From the NCBI GenBank assembly GCA_017882615.1, contig JADGPD010000002.1:24027-88026 (forward strand): a DNA stretch of 64,000 nt, in the 5' to 3' direction. A model generated the notes under the pieces. It worked only from the letters and a program-made list of their open reading frames with translations. It ran no database searches and was not told the DNA's origin. A program made the position numbers and the translations under genes. Position 1 is the first letter of the stretch; the number at the start of each line of letters is the position of its first letter. This DNA comes from Thermoleophilia bacterium. GTDB lineage: Bacteria > Actinomycetota > Thermoleophilia > Gaiellales > Gaiellaceae. Positions 20,690-30,800 of this stretch are shown one piece after another.

Positions 20690-22551
20690 TCCTCCGCTCC
20701 CAGGATGCGACCGAGCGCCATCACCGGGAAGATCTGCCGGTAGAGGTGATAGTTGAGGTTGAAGTCCCAGGGGAAGCCCGTTCCTGTGAACTGAGGCTCG
20801 TCCCAGCCACCATCCGGCCGCTGCGCCTGCACCAGCCAGTCGACCGCGCGCCAGGCGGCCTCGTTCAGCTCGCCGGCGGCGTGGAAAGCAAGAAGCGCCC
20901 AGGCCGTCTGTGAGGCGGTCGAGTCGCCGCGGCCGCGCCAACTGGGATCGCTGTAGGAGCGCATGTCCTCGCCGAAGCCGCCGTCGGAGTTCTGGATCCG
21001 CTCGAGCCAGGCCAGCGCGCGGCGAACGCTCTCGTGCTCGGTCAGTCCCAGGGCGGCGAGCGCCGGCACCGCCGCGCCCGTCCCGTAGATGAAGTTCGCG
21101 CCCCAGCGCCCGAACCAGGATCCATCCGGTTCCTGCGCCTCGAGCAGCCAGTCGAGCCCGCGCCTCGTCTCGCACAGATCGCCCATGCCTTCGCGCCCGA
21201 GCATCTCGAGCACGTGCGCGGTCACATCCGCGCTGGGCGGATCGGTGACGGCGCCGAAGTCGCAGAAGGGCAGCCTCGCGGCAAGCCGGCTCGTGTTGTC
21301 GACGTCGAAGGCCGCCCAGCCGCCGTCCTTGCTCTGCATGCCGAGCGTCCAGGCCAGGCCGCGTTCACAGGCGTCGTCCGACGGCTCGTCGCCGGGCAGC
21401 GCGCGGCGCAGGGCCGGGATGACGATTGCCGTGTCGTCCACGTCGGGGTAGTTGTCGTTGGCGAACTCGAACGGGAATCCGCCCGGCTCGAGCTTCCGCC
21501 GGCGTACCGACCAGTCGCCGCGGACGCGCACCTCGCAGGAAACCAGCCAGCGGGCGGCGCGCTCGAGCCGGGGGTCGATCGGCGCCAGGCTCGCGTCGAG
21601 CAGAGCCAGCACCGCCAGCCCCGTATCCCAGACCGGCGACTGGCAGGCCTCGATCCTCCGCCCCTGCTCGTCCTCGATCGTGAAGATGTCGAGACCCGAG
21701 AGCGCCTTCGCCAGAGCCGGGTCGTCGAGCGGGCGGCCGAGTGCGTGCAGGGCCACGATCGACCACACCCAGGGCGGCTGGATCCCGCCCCAGGAGCCGT
21801 CGTTCTCCTGGCGATCGAGTACCCAGCGCTCGGCGCGGCGCAGGGCGCGGCGGCGCAGCGCACCGACCGGTCGGCGCTCGTAGCGGTGAAGGGCACTGTC
21901 GAGCCCTACGAAAAGGCGATCCCAGACGTCGTTGATGCGCGGCGCCGAGCTGGCGCCCGTGCGCAGCTCGTCGATCGCGAAGGGCGAGCCGGCCTGCGGC
22001 TTGAGCGCGCTGACGATCGAGAGGGCGACGATCGTCTGCCTCGCCCAGCAGCCGAAGGTGTAGACGCTGAACGGAGCGCGCGCGGGAAGCATGATCTGCT
22101 CGGGTGGCAGCATCGGCACGTCCTCCCACGACCAGAGCCCGAGCAGCGAGAGCCACATGCGCGTGAAGACGCGGCTGCGCTCGACGCCGCCGTTTGCGCG
22201 AATCAGGATCGCCGCCCGGCGCATGTGCTCGGCCTCGGGAGGATCGCCGGCGAAGCGCAGCGCCAGATAGGCCTCAACCGTGGTGGAGAGATCGAACGGG
22301 CCACCGTAGAAGGTCGCCCAGCTTCCGTCCTCGCGCTGCCGCGAGCGGATCCAGTGTGCGCTCGACTCTGTTTGCTTCCGATCGAGGATGTCGAGGTAGT
22401 AACGGAGGAAGAGATCCTCGGCGTCGATCGTGACGTTCGTCTCGAGCTCGCCCTTCCACCAGCCGTCGGGGTGTTGGAGATCGAGCAGGTGCGCGCGGGC
22501 ACGCTCGAGCGTCGTCCGGGCGGACTCGAGAGCGGGAGCGGCTATCGCCAT
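20686..22551 (-). CDS. shc: Squalene-hopene cyclase
   Basis: DVDDTA (DxDD) motif, repeated QxxDGSW-type (QW) motifs, C-terminal GTGFPWDFNLNYHLYRQIFPVMALGR. Confidence 0.97.
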   Translation of the reverse strand: MAIAAPALESARTTLERARAHLLDLQHPDGWWKGELETNVTIDAEDLFLRYYLDILDRKQTESSAHWIRSRQREDGSWATFYGGPFDLSTTVEAYLALRFAGDPPEAEHMRRAAILIRANGGVERSRVFTRMWLSLLGLWSWEDVPMLPPEQIMLPARAPFSVYTFGCWARQTIVALSIVSALKPQAGSPFAIDELRTGASSAPRINDVWDRLFVGLDSALHRYERRPVGALRRRALRRAERWVLDRQENDGSWGGIQPPWVWSIVALHALGRPLDDPALAKALSGLDIFTIEDEQGRRIEACQSPVWDTGLAVLALLDASLAPIDPRLERAARWLVSCEVRVRGDWSVRRRKLEPGGFPFEFANDNYPDVDDTAIVIPALRRALPGDEPSDDACERGLAWTLGMQSKDGGWAAFDVDNTSRLAARLPFCDFGAVTDPPSADVTAHVLEMLGREGMGDLCETRRGLDWLLEAQEPDGSWFGRWGANFIYGTGAAVPALAALGLTEHESVRRALAWLERIQNSDGGFGEDMRSYSDPSWRGRGDSTASQTAWALLAFHAAGELNEAAWRAVDWLVQAQRPDGGWDEPQFTGTGFPWDFNLNYHLYRQIFPVMALGRILGAEE

Positions 22552-23928
22552 CTAGCTCGATCCCTTCGAAAGAGGAGCAAGCTCGGGGCGTCCTCCGGCC
22601 GAGGAGGCGGCGGAGAGATCGGCGAGCGCGAGCTTCGCGGCCGCCAGCCCACTTCGAACGGCGCCTTCCATCGTCGCCGGCCAGCCGGTGTCTGTCCAGG
22701 CGCCGGCCAGGTAGAGGCCGGGCAGATCGGTGCCTGTGACCGGGCGCAGCCGCCGCGAGCCCGGAGTGGCGCGGAAGGTCGCACGCGGCTCACGCGTAAC
22801 GGCAAGGTCGAGCAACTCGGCGCTCGCGGCGGCGGGTAGCAGGCGCGCGATCGCGGGCACGAAGCGCTCGCGCAGCGCCCGAAGCGGCAGGCGGATCTCA
22901 TCTCGAGCGGCCGAGAGAGAGATCGTTACGAGCTGGCCGTGACTGACACGCGAAGCCGAGGTGCGATCGAACATCCACTGCACGGGCGAGTCGAGCGCGG
23001 CGACCATCGGTTCGGCGAGCACCGTCCGATCGTAGTGCAGGTGGAGGTTGACGATCGGGCTCGCTCCGAGCCGCTCGAGGGCGTCGGCATCGACCGCGCC
23101 CGCGGGCAGAAGGCCAGGGGCAACCTGATGAGGGACGGCGCAGATGACGACATCGGCCTGCTCGGCACCCTGCTCCAGCTCCAGCCGAAAGCCGCTGCGC
23201 TCGCTTCCGACGGCGCGCACCGGGGCGCCAAGCTCGAGCCGCACTCCTGCGTCCGCGAGCGCCACCGCGGCCGCCTCGCCGTGCAGTTCTTGCAGCGGTA
23301 CTGTCGCCGCGCCGATATCGCCCCCGTCCGTCGTCTCGAGCAGAGCGGTCCGAAAAACCTTGAGTGCGGAGGCGAGCGACGCTTCGGCGGCGCGAAGATT
23401 GAGCGTCGCGAGTGCGATCAGCTCCCAGAGCGCGGTGACGGAACGATCGGACTGCCCGTGCCCGTGCAGCCATTCAGCGAAGCTCTGCTCGTCCAGTGCC
23501 GGGCTGTCCGGATCGAGCCGGCGCATCGCAGCCGCGGCGCGCAGAGCCGCAAGGCGCTCTCCCAGCGTGAGCGGGCGGTAGCGCAGCAGGCTGGACACGA
23601 GTTGCAACGGGGCGGGCAGACCGCTGCGCCGCAAAAGCGCGAGCCGGCCCTCCTCGCGCAGAACGGGAACTCGCAGGCGCGGCTGCAGACTCACCAGCTC
23701 GCCGACGCCGAGCCGTTCGAGAAAGCCGAGATAGGCGCTGCAGGCGCGCACGAAAACGTGCTGGCCGTTGTCGATCCAGTGGTCGCGGCGCCGGACCGAG
23801 AACGTGGCGCCGCCGAGCCGCGTTCGCGCCTCGTAGAGCGTCACGTCAGCGCCGGCGTCTGCACACTCGAGCGCCGCGGCCAAGCCGGCCAACCCACCGC
23901 CGACAACGGCGATCCGGTCGCCGCTCAA
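22552..23928 (-). CDS. hpnE: Hydroxysqualene dehydroxylase (squalene-associated FAD-dependent desaturase)
   Basis: IAVVGGGLAGLAAALECADAGADVTLYEARTRLGG; terminal LPGLYLAGAWTDTGWPATMEGAVRSG. Confidence 0.93.
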   Translation of the reverse strand: MSGDRIAVVGGGLAGLAAALECADAGADVTLYEARTRLGGATFSVRRRDHWIDNGQHVFVRACSAYLGFLERLGVGELVSLQPRLRVPVLREEGRLALLRRSGLPAPLQLVSSLLRYRPLTLGERLAALRAAAAMRRLDPDSPALDEQSFAEWLHGHGQSDRSVTALWELIALATLNLRAAEASLASALKVFRTALLETTDGGDIGAATVPLQELHGEAAAVALADAGVRLELGAPVRAVGSERSGFRLELEQGAEQADVVICAVPHQVAPGLLPAGAVDADALERLGASPIVNLHLHYDRTVLAEPMVAALDSPVQWMFDRTSASRVSHGQLVTISLSAARDEIRLPLRALRERFVPAIARLLPAAASAELLDLAVTREPRATFRATPGSRRLRPVTGTDLPGLYLAGAWTDTGWPATMEGAVRSGLAAAKLALADLSAASSAGGRPELAPLSKGSS

Positions 23929-24770
23929 AGAGCCGCCCTCACCAGGCTGCGTGCGAGCACCCAGGCCTTCTCGCTGCTGCGAAGCGACATGCGCCCCCGG
24001 AGCACCTTGGCCGGGTTCGAGGCGATTCGCTCGAGCAGGCGCCGGTATGCGCCCGCCATCGCGAGCACGCAGGCGGCGCTGCGCCGGTCGAGCAGCGGTA
24101 CGAGCTCGAGGCCGTGCTCGTACCAGGCCAGCCCACGTTCAGCCTCGTACGCGACGACGAGCTCGATCGGCCCCTCCATCCGCCCCGCGATAATCCGGCA
24201 CCCGAACCGCTCGAGATCCTCCTCGGGGAGGTAGCGGCGCCCGCGGCTGGTGTCCTCGCACAGATCGCGCAGTATGTTCGTGATCTGAAGCGCGACTCCG
24301 AGATCGTCGGCGAGTGAGCTCGCCTTCTCGCGATCGTCCGTAATAAAGACTCCGAGCGAGAGCCGACCGATCGAGCCGGCCACGCAGCGGCAATACTCGA
24401 CCAGTTCCGGGAAGCTGGCGTAGGTGCGCCCGCGCACGTCCATCTCGGCGCCGTCGATGAGTTCGCCGAAGGCCGTCAGCGGGATCGGATAGCGCTCGGC
24501 GGCGTCCGCCAGCGCGGCCAGCACGCGATCGTCTCTCTCCTCAGGGGAGCGCTCGAGTTGCTCTCGCAGCGAGTTCAGCTGTCCCAGCTTCTCGTCGCGC
24601 GGTAGAGCGCCGTCCGCGATGTCGTCGATCCGGCGCGCCAGCGCGTACACGGCGAAGATCGCCTCGCGCCTATCGGCCGGGAGAATGCGCATGCCCGCGT
24701 AGAAGCTGGAGCCGGAAGTGCGCACGAGCTTGCGGCAGTGCTCGTAGGCCTGTTCGGTAGCGACGCTCAT
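23925..24770 (-). CDS. hpnD: Presqualene diphosphate synthase HpnD
   Basis: RRIDDIADG, NILRDLCEDTSRGRRYLPEEDL; start set at 24770 by ATGA overlap with hpnC. Confidence 0.92.
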   Translation of the reverse strand: MSVATEQAYEHCRKLVRTSGSSFYAGMRILPADRREAIFAVYALARRIDDIADGALPRDEKLGQLNSLREQLERSPEERDDRVLAALADAAERYPIPLTAFGELIDGAEMDVRGRTYASFPELVEYCRCVAGSIGRLSLGVFITDDREKASSLADDLGVALQITNILRDLCEDTSRGRRYLPEEDLERFGCRIIAGRMEGPIELVVAYEAERGLAWYEHGLELVPLLDRRSAACVLAMAGAYRRLLERIASNPAKVLRGRMSLRSSEKAWVLARSLVRAAL

Positions 24771-25636
24771 CTTCCCGTCCCGAACGCGCGCAGGATCAGT
24801 AGAGCGCGGCGGAGGCGGCTCACCGGCGGCGGCCCTGCAAGCACATCGAAGCCTTTGGCGGCGATGCCGTCGAGCGCCGCGCGACCGCCGCCGACGTAGC
24901 CGGCCACTGCCAGACGGGCACGGCCGCGCAGGCGCCCAACCAGCGGAGCGCCCTCGTCGAGCAGCGCGCGGGCGCGCTTCACCTCGAAGGCAAGGAGGCG
25001 GCGCAGGGCATCGTCCGCCTGCACAGCACCAAGCTCGATCGCCTCGACACCGAACTTCTCGAGATCTTCCGCCGGGATGTACACGCGTCGGCGGCCGTAG
25101 TCCTCGGCGACGTCCTGCCAGTGCTCGGCGAGCTGAAGCGCGCTGCAAATCCGGTCGGAGAGCTCGATTCGGTCGGTCGTCGCCTGCCGAAAGACGTACA
25201 GGACGAGCTCGCCGACAGGGTTGGCCGAGAGATCGCAGTAGGCGAGCAGCTCGTCGAAGGTCTCGTAACTCTCCTTCTCCTGGTCGCGCCGGTTCGCTTC
25301 GATCAGGCGCAGGAACGGGTCGCGGGGAAGATCCAGCGCTCGCACGGTAGGCGCGAGCCGTTTCAGGATCGGGTGCTCGGGCTCGCCCGAGAACGCCCGC
25401 TCGAGGTCCTGCTGGAGTCGGTCGAGCAGCGCGAGCCGGTCTCCCTCAAGCTCGTCTCCGATCTGGTCGGCCAGGCGCGCGAAGCCGTATATCGCCGTCA
25501 GGTGAGAGCGCGTCCTCGGTCCGAGCAGGAACATCGCCACGGGGAAGTTCTCGTCGGCGGCGAGCGGAAGGATCGCTCCCTCGCCCGGCAGGTCTCCAGC
25601 ACGCTCCCCAGCTTCTCGGCCGAACGCTTCCGTCAT
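24767..25636 (-). CDS. hpnC: Hydroxysqualene synthase HpnC
   Basis: YGFARLADQIGDE, EHWQDVAEDYGRRRVYIPAEDL. Confidence 0.92.
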   Translation of the reverse strand: MTEAFGREAGERAGDLPGEGAILPLAADENFPVAMFLLGPRTRSHLTAIYGFARLADQIGDELEGDRLALLDRLQQDLERAFSGEPEHPILKRLAPTVRALDLPRDPFLRLIEANRRDQEKESYETFDELLAYCDLSANPVGELVLYVFRQATTDRIELSDRICSALQLAEHWQDVAEDYGRRRVYIPAEDLEKFGVEAIELGAVQADDALRRLLAFEVKRARALLDEGAPLVGRLRGRARLAVAGYVGGGRAALDGIAAKGFDVLAGPPPVSRLRRALLILRAFGTGR

Positions 25637-25818
25637 CCGTCCCCAAAACCGTTCTCGCCCTCGCTGATGAGGACGGCGCAGATTGTCTGTGGAAGGTAGA
25701 TGAGCGCGATTCCGTTCTGCCCGCCGGCTCTCCCGATAGCGGCGCGATCGTCGGCCACGACGAGCGGCCGGGCACCGCGCTCCGTGACGAGGTCGTGGTT
25801 TTCGAAACTAAACTTCAG
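25633..25818 (-). CDS. Candidate small protein, stop/start coupled to hpnC, possible CTG start; not in ORF track
   Basis: Open frame LKFSFENHDLVTERGARPLVVADDRAAIGRAGGQNGIALIYLPQTICAVLISEGENGFGDG*, high third-position GC, stop overlaps hpnC ATG (ATGA), GGGAG 6 nt before CTG. Confidence 0.4.
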   Translation of the reverse strand: MKFSFENHDLVTERGARPLVVADDRAAIGRAGGQNGIALIYLPQTICAVLISEGENGFGDG

Positions 25819-26001
25819 CTCCGTCTCCCGGTTTCCCGCTGGTTTACTCTTTTCGGCTGAGCTCGCGTGCGGCCTTGGTCGAGCGTTCCCCTGTACTCCG
25901 GCGGTAAAACGCCTTGCAGTTTAGCCTCTTTCTGTGAGAAAACCCCTGCGGAATACCGGGTACGAAGCCGGTAGCCGACCCATTCGAGCTCATACGTCAA
26001 A

Positions 26002-27420
26002 ATGAAAGCGATGAGAGAGACGTCCAACGCGAGCGAAAGCAAGCCCTCCGAGGAAGCCTTCAACCTCGGAGCGCTGGTGGCACGCCGCCGCAAAGAGGCG
26101 ACCGAGCTCTGGGCGAAGACGATCAATCCCCAGTTCGCTCGCGTCCTCAGGACGATCGGCTTCGATCGCGAGTGGGCGCGCGCCGAAGGCGCCTACCTCT
26201 GGGACGCCGACGGGAACCGCTACCTCGACATGCTGGGCGGGTTCGGAATGTTCAACGTCGGACGAAACAATCCGCGTATCCGCGCCGCCCTGATCGAAGC
26301 GCTCGAGCTGGACCTCCCCGGCTCGGTTCAGATGGGCACGACGGTGCTTCCGCCTTTGCTCGCCGAGGCTCTGCTGGCCCGAACGCCGGCGCGGCTCGAG
26401 CGCGTTCTTTTCACCAGCAGCGGCACCGAGGCAATCGAGGCGGCGATCAAGCTCGGCCGCGCCGCGACCAAGCGAGCGCGAGTCATCTCGGCCGAGCACG
26501 GTTTTCACGGCCTTACGCTGGGCTCGCTCTCGGTCAACGGCTGCCCCGAGTTCACCAGCAGGTTCGGACCGCTTCTGCCTGATTGCGAGCGCGTCCCATT
26601 CGGCGATCTCGAAGCGCTGGAGCGCGAGTTGCGGCGCGAGGACGTGGCCATCTTCCTGGTCGAGCCGATTCAGGGCAAGGGCGTCAACCTGCCGCCGCCG
26701 GGATACCTGGAGGGAGCGCAGGAGCTCTGCCGCCGCTACGACACTCTCTTCTGCGTCGACGAGGTGCAAACGGGCCTAGGCAGGACGGGGAAGCTGTTTG
26801 CCTTCGAGCACTGGGGCCTCGAGCCCGACATGGTGCCGGTGGCGAAGTCGCTTTCTGGCGGCTACGTGCCCGTCGGCGCGCTGATCATGTCCAAGGCCGT
26901 GCACGAGGCGGTTTTCGACGGCATGGAGAACGCTCTCAGCCACGGCTCGACCTTCGCGCCCAACGAGCTGGCCATGGCAGCGGGCCTGGCGACCCTGCAC
27001 GAGATCGACACGCAGAAGCTGGTCGAACGAAGCGAGCGGCTGGGCGAGATGCTGCTCGAGCTCGGCGGGCGCCTGGCAGCACGCCACGAGGTCGTCAAGG
27101 AGGTTCGCGGGCGCGGCCTGATGTGGGCGATCGAGTTCGCCGAGCCGCCTTCGGGGAGTCGCACCTACCGGGCTATCGAGCGGATTCAACCGGGCCTGTT
27201 CGCCCAGTTTGTGATCGGCCCGCTCTTCTCGGAGCACCGCATCCTGTCGCAGGTCGCCGGTCACTCGATGGCGGTGATCAAGGTGCTCCCACCCCTGGTC
27301 GTCTCCGACGAGGACATCTCCTGGCTGGAAGACGCTCTGGACGACTCGATCGCCAAGGCTCAGCGCCTACCTCGTTCGCTGACGAGACTCGCGCTCGGCT
27401 CGCTGCGCGCATTCTCGTAG
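26002..27420 (+). CDS. hpnO: Class III PLP aminotransferase, probable HpnO-like
   Basis: FTSSGTEAIEAAIK, FCVDEVQTGLGRTGKLFAFE, VAKSLSGGYVPVGA; divergent from hopanoid operon. Confidence 0.7.
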   Translation: MKAMRETSNASESKPSEEAFNLGALVARRRKEATELWAKTINPQFARVLRTIGFDREWARAEGAYLWDADGNRYLDMLGGFGMFNVGRNNPRIRAALIEALELDLPGSVQMGTTVLPPLLAEALLARTPARLERVLFTSSGTEAIEAAIKLGRAATKRARVISAEHGFHGLTLGSLSVNGCPEFTSRFGPLLPDCERVPFGDLEALERELRREDVAIFLVEPIQGKGVNLPPPGYLEGAQELCRRYDTLFCVDEVQTGLGRTGKLFAFEHWGLEPDMVPVAKSLSGGYVPVGALIMSKAVHEAVFDGMENALSHGSTFAPNELAMAAGLATLHEIDTQKLVERSERLGEMLLELGGRLAARHEVVKEVRGRGLMWAIEFAEPPSGSRTYRAIERIQPGLFAQFVIGPLFSEHRILSQVAGHSMAVIKVLPPLVVSDEDISWLEDALDDSIAKAQRLPRSLTRLALGSLRAFS

Positions 27421-27460
27421 CTCTTCCCGCCTGCAGGTTCGGAGATCGAGCCCGGCAGTG

Positions 27461-27664
27461 CTAAAGGAGGATGCGAAGAGCGATCTCCGCCGGGCAGCCG
27501 CGCTTCACGAGATCGATCGCCTCGTGCAGGTCGACTTCCAGGTGGGCAGCCAGCGAAGCGGCGCCGTCGGATGAGTACCCGGCGCGCTCCAGTTCCTCGC
27601 TGCGCCAGCGCACGATGCGATCGAGCTCTGACTCAACGATTACGTTTGTATTGGCCGCAGTCAT
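27461..27664 (-). CDS. Small conserved-looking protein
   Basis: 67 aa, MTAANTNVIVESELDRIVRWRSEELERAGYSSDGAASLAAHLEVDLHEAIDLVKRGCPAEIALRILL. Confidence 0.65.
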   Translation of the reverse strand: MTAANTNVIVESELDRIVRWRSEELERAGYSSDGAASLAAHLEVDLHEAIDLVKRGCPAEIALRILL

Positions 27665-27823
27665 GGCTGTCCGTGTCTCCTTACTGTACTTGTCGGTTCA
27701 CGGTAGCGCAGCTGGCTCCCTTTTTAGGGGGATATGGGGTCACTCAAAGCAACTCTTACGAAACTTTTACGGAGCGGGTTTTTCGCCCATTGCCGGCTTC
27801 CGCCGCGGGCGGGCCCGAAAAAG

Positions 27824-30800
27824 TCAGGCGACGACGCCGGCTTCGCCGAGAAGAGCCTTGGCCTCGGCGAAGAAATCGCCGCTCGGTTTGACCTTGTAGG
27901 CCGGCCCGAGCCGAAGCTGCCTGGCGCCGTCTGAAGTCTCGACATCGAGCAGCACGGGCGAGTCGCCGGGGAAATCGCGCACCAGCGCCGCGAGCTCGGA
28001 GACGATCCCGGCCGGCGCCCGGCGCGCATCCACCCGCAGACGCACCTCGCGCCGCTCGGGAACAGACTCGAATGCCTTGAGTTCCATCGCCAACAACTTG
28101 GATTCGCCCTCTTTGTGATCGATCCTTCCCTTCACGATCAGGACCTGGTCGGAGGAGCAAAGCTCGCGCGTCTGCGCGTAGACGGAGTTGAAGACGACGA
28201 CCTCCGCCCCACCGCTCACGTCGTCCAAGCGCATGAAGGCCATCGGGTCGCCCTTCTTGGTGGTGAGCTGGCGCACGTGACCGACGATCCCGCCTACGAT
28301 CACGATCTCGCCGTCGCGGCGGCGGCCGAGATCGGACAGTCCACAGTCGGTCTTGCGCCTCAGCTGGTCGCGAATCGCGTGCAGCGGATGCTCGGATACG
28401 TAGAGGCCGAGCACCTCCTTCTCGACCCGCAGCAGCTCGGGCTTGTCGAACTCCTCGCCCGCGATCTCGGGATGGTGTCGGGGATGCTGCTTTCCCCCGT
28501 CCCCGCCGAGGTCGAAGATGGAGCTCTGCCCGCTCATGCGGTCGGCCGAGCGTTTTTGCCCCCAGGCGACGATCTGGTCGAGCATGTCCAGCAGGCCTTT
28601 GCGCGAGGCGCCCGTCGAGTCGAAGGCGCCGCACTTCACCAGCGCCTCGAGCACTCGCTTGTTGACGCAGCCGCCATCGATCCGCTCGACGAAGTCCCAG
28701 ACCGAGGCGAAAACTCCGCCCTCCTCGCGAGCGCTGACGATCGCTCGCGCCGCCCCCTCCCCTACGCCCTTGACGGCGTTCAGACCAAAACGGATCTTCT
28801 CTTCGATCACCGCGAAGTCGGTTTGAGAGAAGTTGACGTCGGGCGGCAGCACCTCGATGCCCATCTCGTCGCAGGCGTTGACGTAGAAGGGAACCCTGTC
28901 TTTGGTGTTCATGACCGAGGAGATCAGAGCGGCCATGTACTGGCAGGGGTAGTGCGCCTTGAGCCAGGCGGTGCGATAGGCGATCAGCGCGTAGCAGGCG
29001 GCGTGCGACTTGTTGAAGGAATAGTCCTGCGCCTTCTCCATGTCCTCCCAGAGGCGGCGCGCAACCTTCGTCTCGACACCGTTTGCTCCGCAGCCGGCGA
29101 TGAACTTCTCCTTGAGCGAAGCCATCAGCTCGTGAATCTTCTTGCCGATCGCCTTGCGCAGATCGTCCGCCTCGGCGGGGCTGAAGCCGGCCAGGTCCTT
29201 GGCGATCTCCATGTACTGCTCCTGGTAGATGCAGATGCCGTAGGTCGAGCCGGTGATCGGCTTCAGGCGCTCGTCGGCGAAACCGACCTGCTCCTTGTCG
29301 TGCTTGCGCTTGGCGTAGACGGGGATGTACTGCATCGGCCCCGGGCGATAGAGGGCGACGAGCGCGATCAGATCCTCGAACACCGTCGGCTTGACCTGGC
29401 GCAGCGCATCGCGCATCCCCGAGGACTCGAACTGGAAGACGCCGGTCGCGTCGCCGCGGGCGAGCATGGCGTAGGTCTTGGCGTCGTCGAGCTCTAACTG
29501 CGAGATGTCGAGGTCGCCGATCAGCTCGACCGCCGTGTCGATCACGTCGAGGTTGCGCAGGCCGAGAAAGTCCATCTTGAGCAGTCCGAGCCGCTCCACG
29601 TCGCCCATCGGGAACTGGGTCACGACCTCCTGGTCGGCGCCCTTCTGCTGCAGCGGCACGATGTCGGTCAGCGGCTGAGCGCCGATGACGACGCCGGCGG
29701 CGTGGATCGAATCCTGGCGCACGAGCCCTTCGAGCGGCCTGGCCAGGTCGACGACCTCCTTGCAGAACGGGTCGGAGTCGTATGCGGCGCGGAGCTCCTG
29801 ACCGGGCCTCAAGCACTCCTCGAGCATCTGGCCCGGACCTTCGGGGATCAGCTTGGCGAAGCGATCGACGGTTCCGTAGGGGATCTCGAGCACCCGCCCG
29901 GCGTCGCGCACCGCGGCCCTTGCGGCCATGGTGCCGAAGGTGATGATCTGAGCGACGCGATCGCGGCCGTACTTCTCGGCCACATAGTTGATCACGCGCT
30001 CGCGGCCTTCGACCGAGAAATCGATGTCGATGTCGGGCATCGACTTGCGCCCGGGGTTCAGGAAGCGCTCGAACAGAAGGTCGTAGCGAATCGGGTCGAT
30101 ATCGGTGATATCCAGGCAATACGCGACGAGCGAGCCGGCCGCCGAGCCGCGGCCCGGTCCGACGCCGACGCCGTCTCGCCGGGCAAAGGCGATGAAGTCC
30201 CAGACGATCAGGAAGTAATCGGCAAAGCCCATTTCGCGAATCGTCTTCAGCTCGAAGCGAAGCCTCTCTTCCAGCTCGGGAGTCACCGTCTCGTAGCGGC
30301 GCTTCAGCCCCTCCTCGCAGAGCGAGACGAGGTACTCGAAGGCGTCTCGTCCCTCGGGGGTCGGGAACGAGGGCAGGAGAATCCGGCCCAGCTCGATCTC
30401 GACCGAGCAGCGCTCGGCAATCTCGAGCGTCGTGCGCATGGCGTCCTCGTGGCCGACGAAGTCGAGCGCCATCTCCTCGGGCGTCTTGAGCCAGAACTGG
30501 TCGGAGTCGAAGCGCCAGCGATTGGGGTTCTTGAGCGAGTCGCCCGACTGGATGCAGAGCAGCGCCTCGTGCGGAAGCGCGTCCTCGCGGCGCAGGTAGT
30601 GGACGTCGCCGGTGGCGACCAGCGGCATCTTCCTTCGCTGCGCCAGTTCGACGAGATTCGGATTGATTCGCTGCTGCACGTCGAGACCGGCGTTCTGTAG
30701 CTCGACGTAGACGTTGTCGCGCCCGAAGATCTGGACGAGCCGGTCGAGCTCGGCCTCGGCGTCCGAGGGACGGTTCTCCTCCAGCGCCTTGCAGACCCGC

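Noticed and set aside
23925-25148. Full 407-aa track ORF as HpnD
   Set aside because: N-terminal part is antisense-like Arg-rich sequence overlapping hpnC; true start is the ATGA-coupled ATG at 24770.
28115-29497. 460-aa plus-strand ORF, and similar ORFs at 9694-10899, 21034-22839, 22939-24234, 32426-34060, 40507-41922, 44303-45643
   Set aside because: All antisense to well-supported genes; high-GC sequence leaves the antisense frame open.
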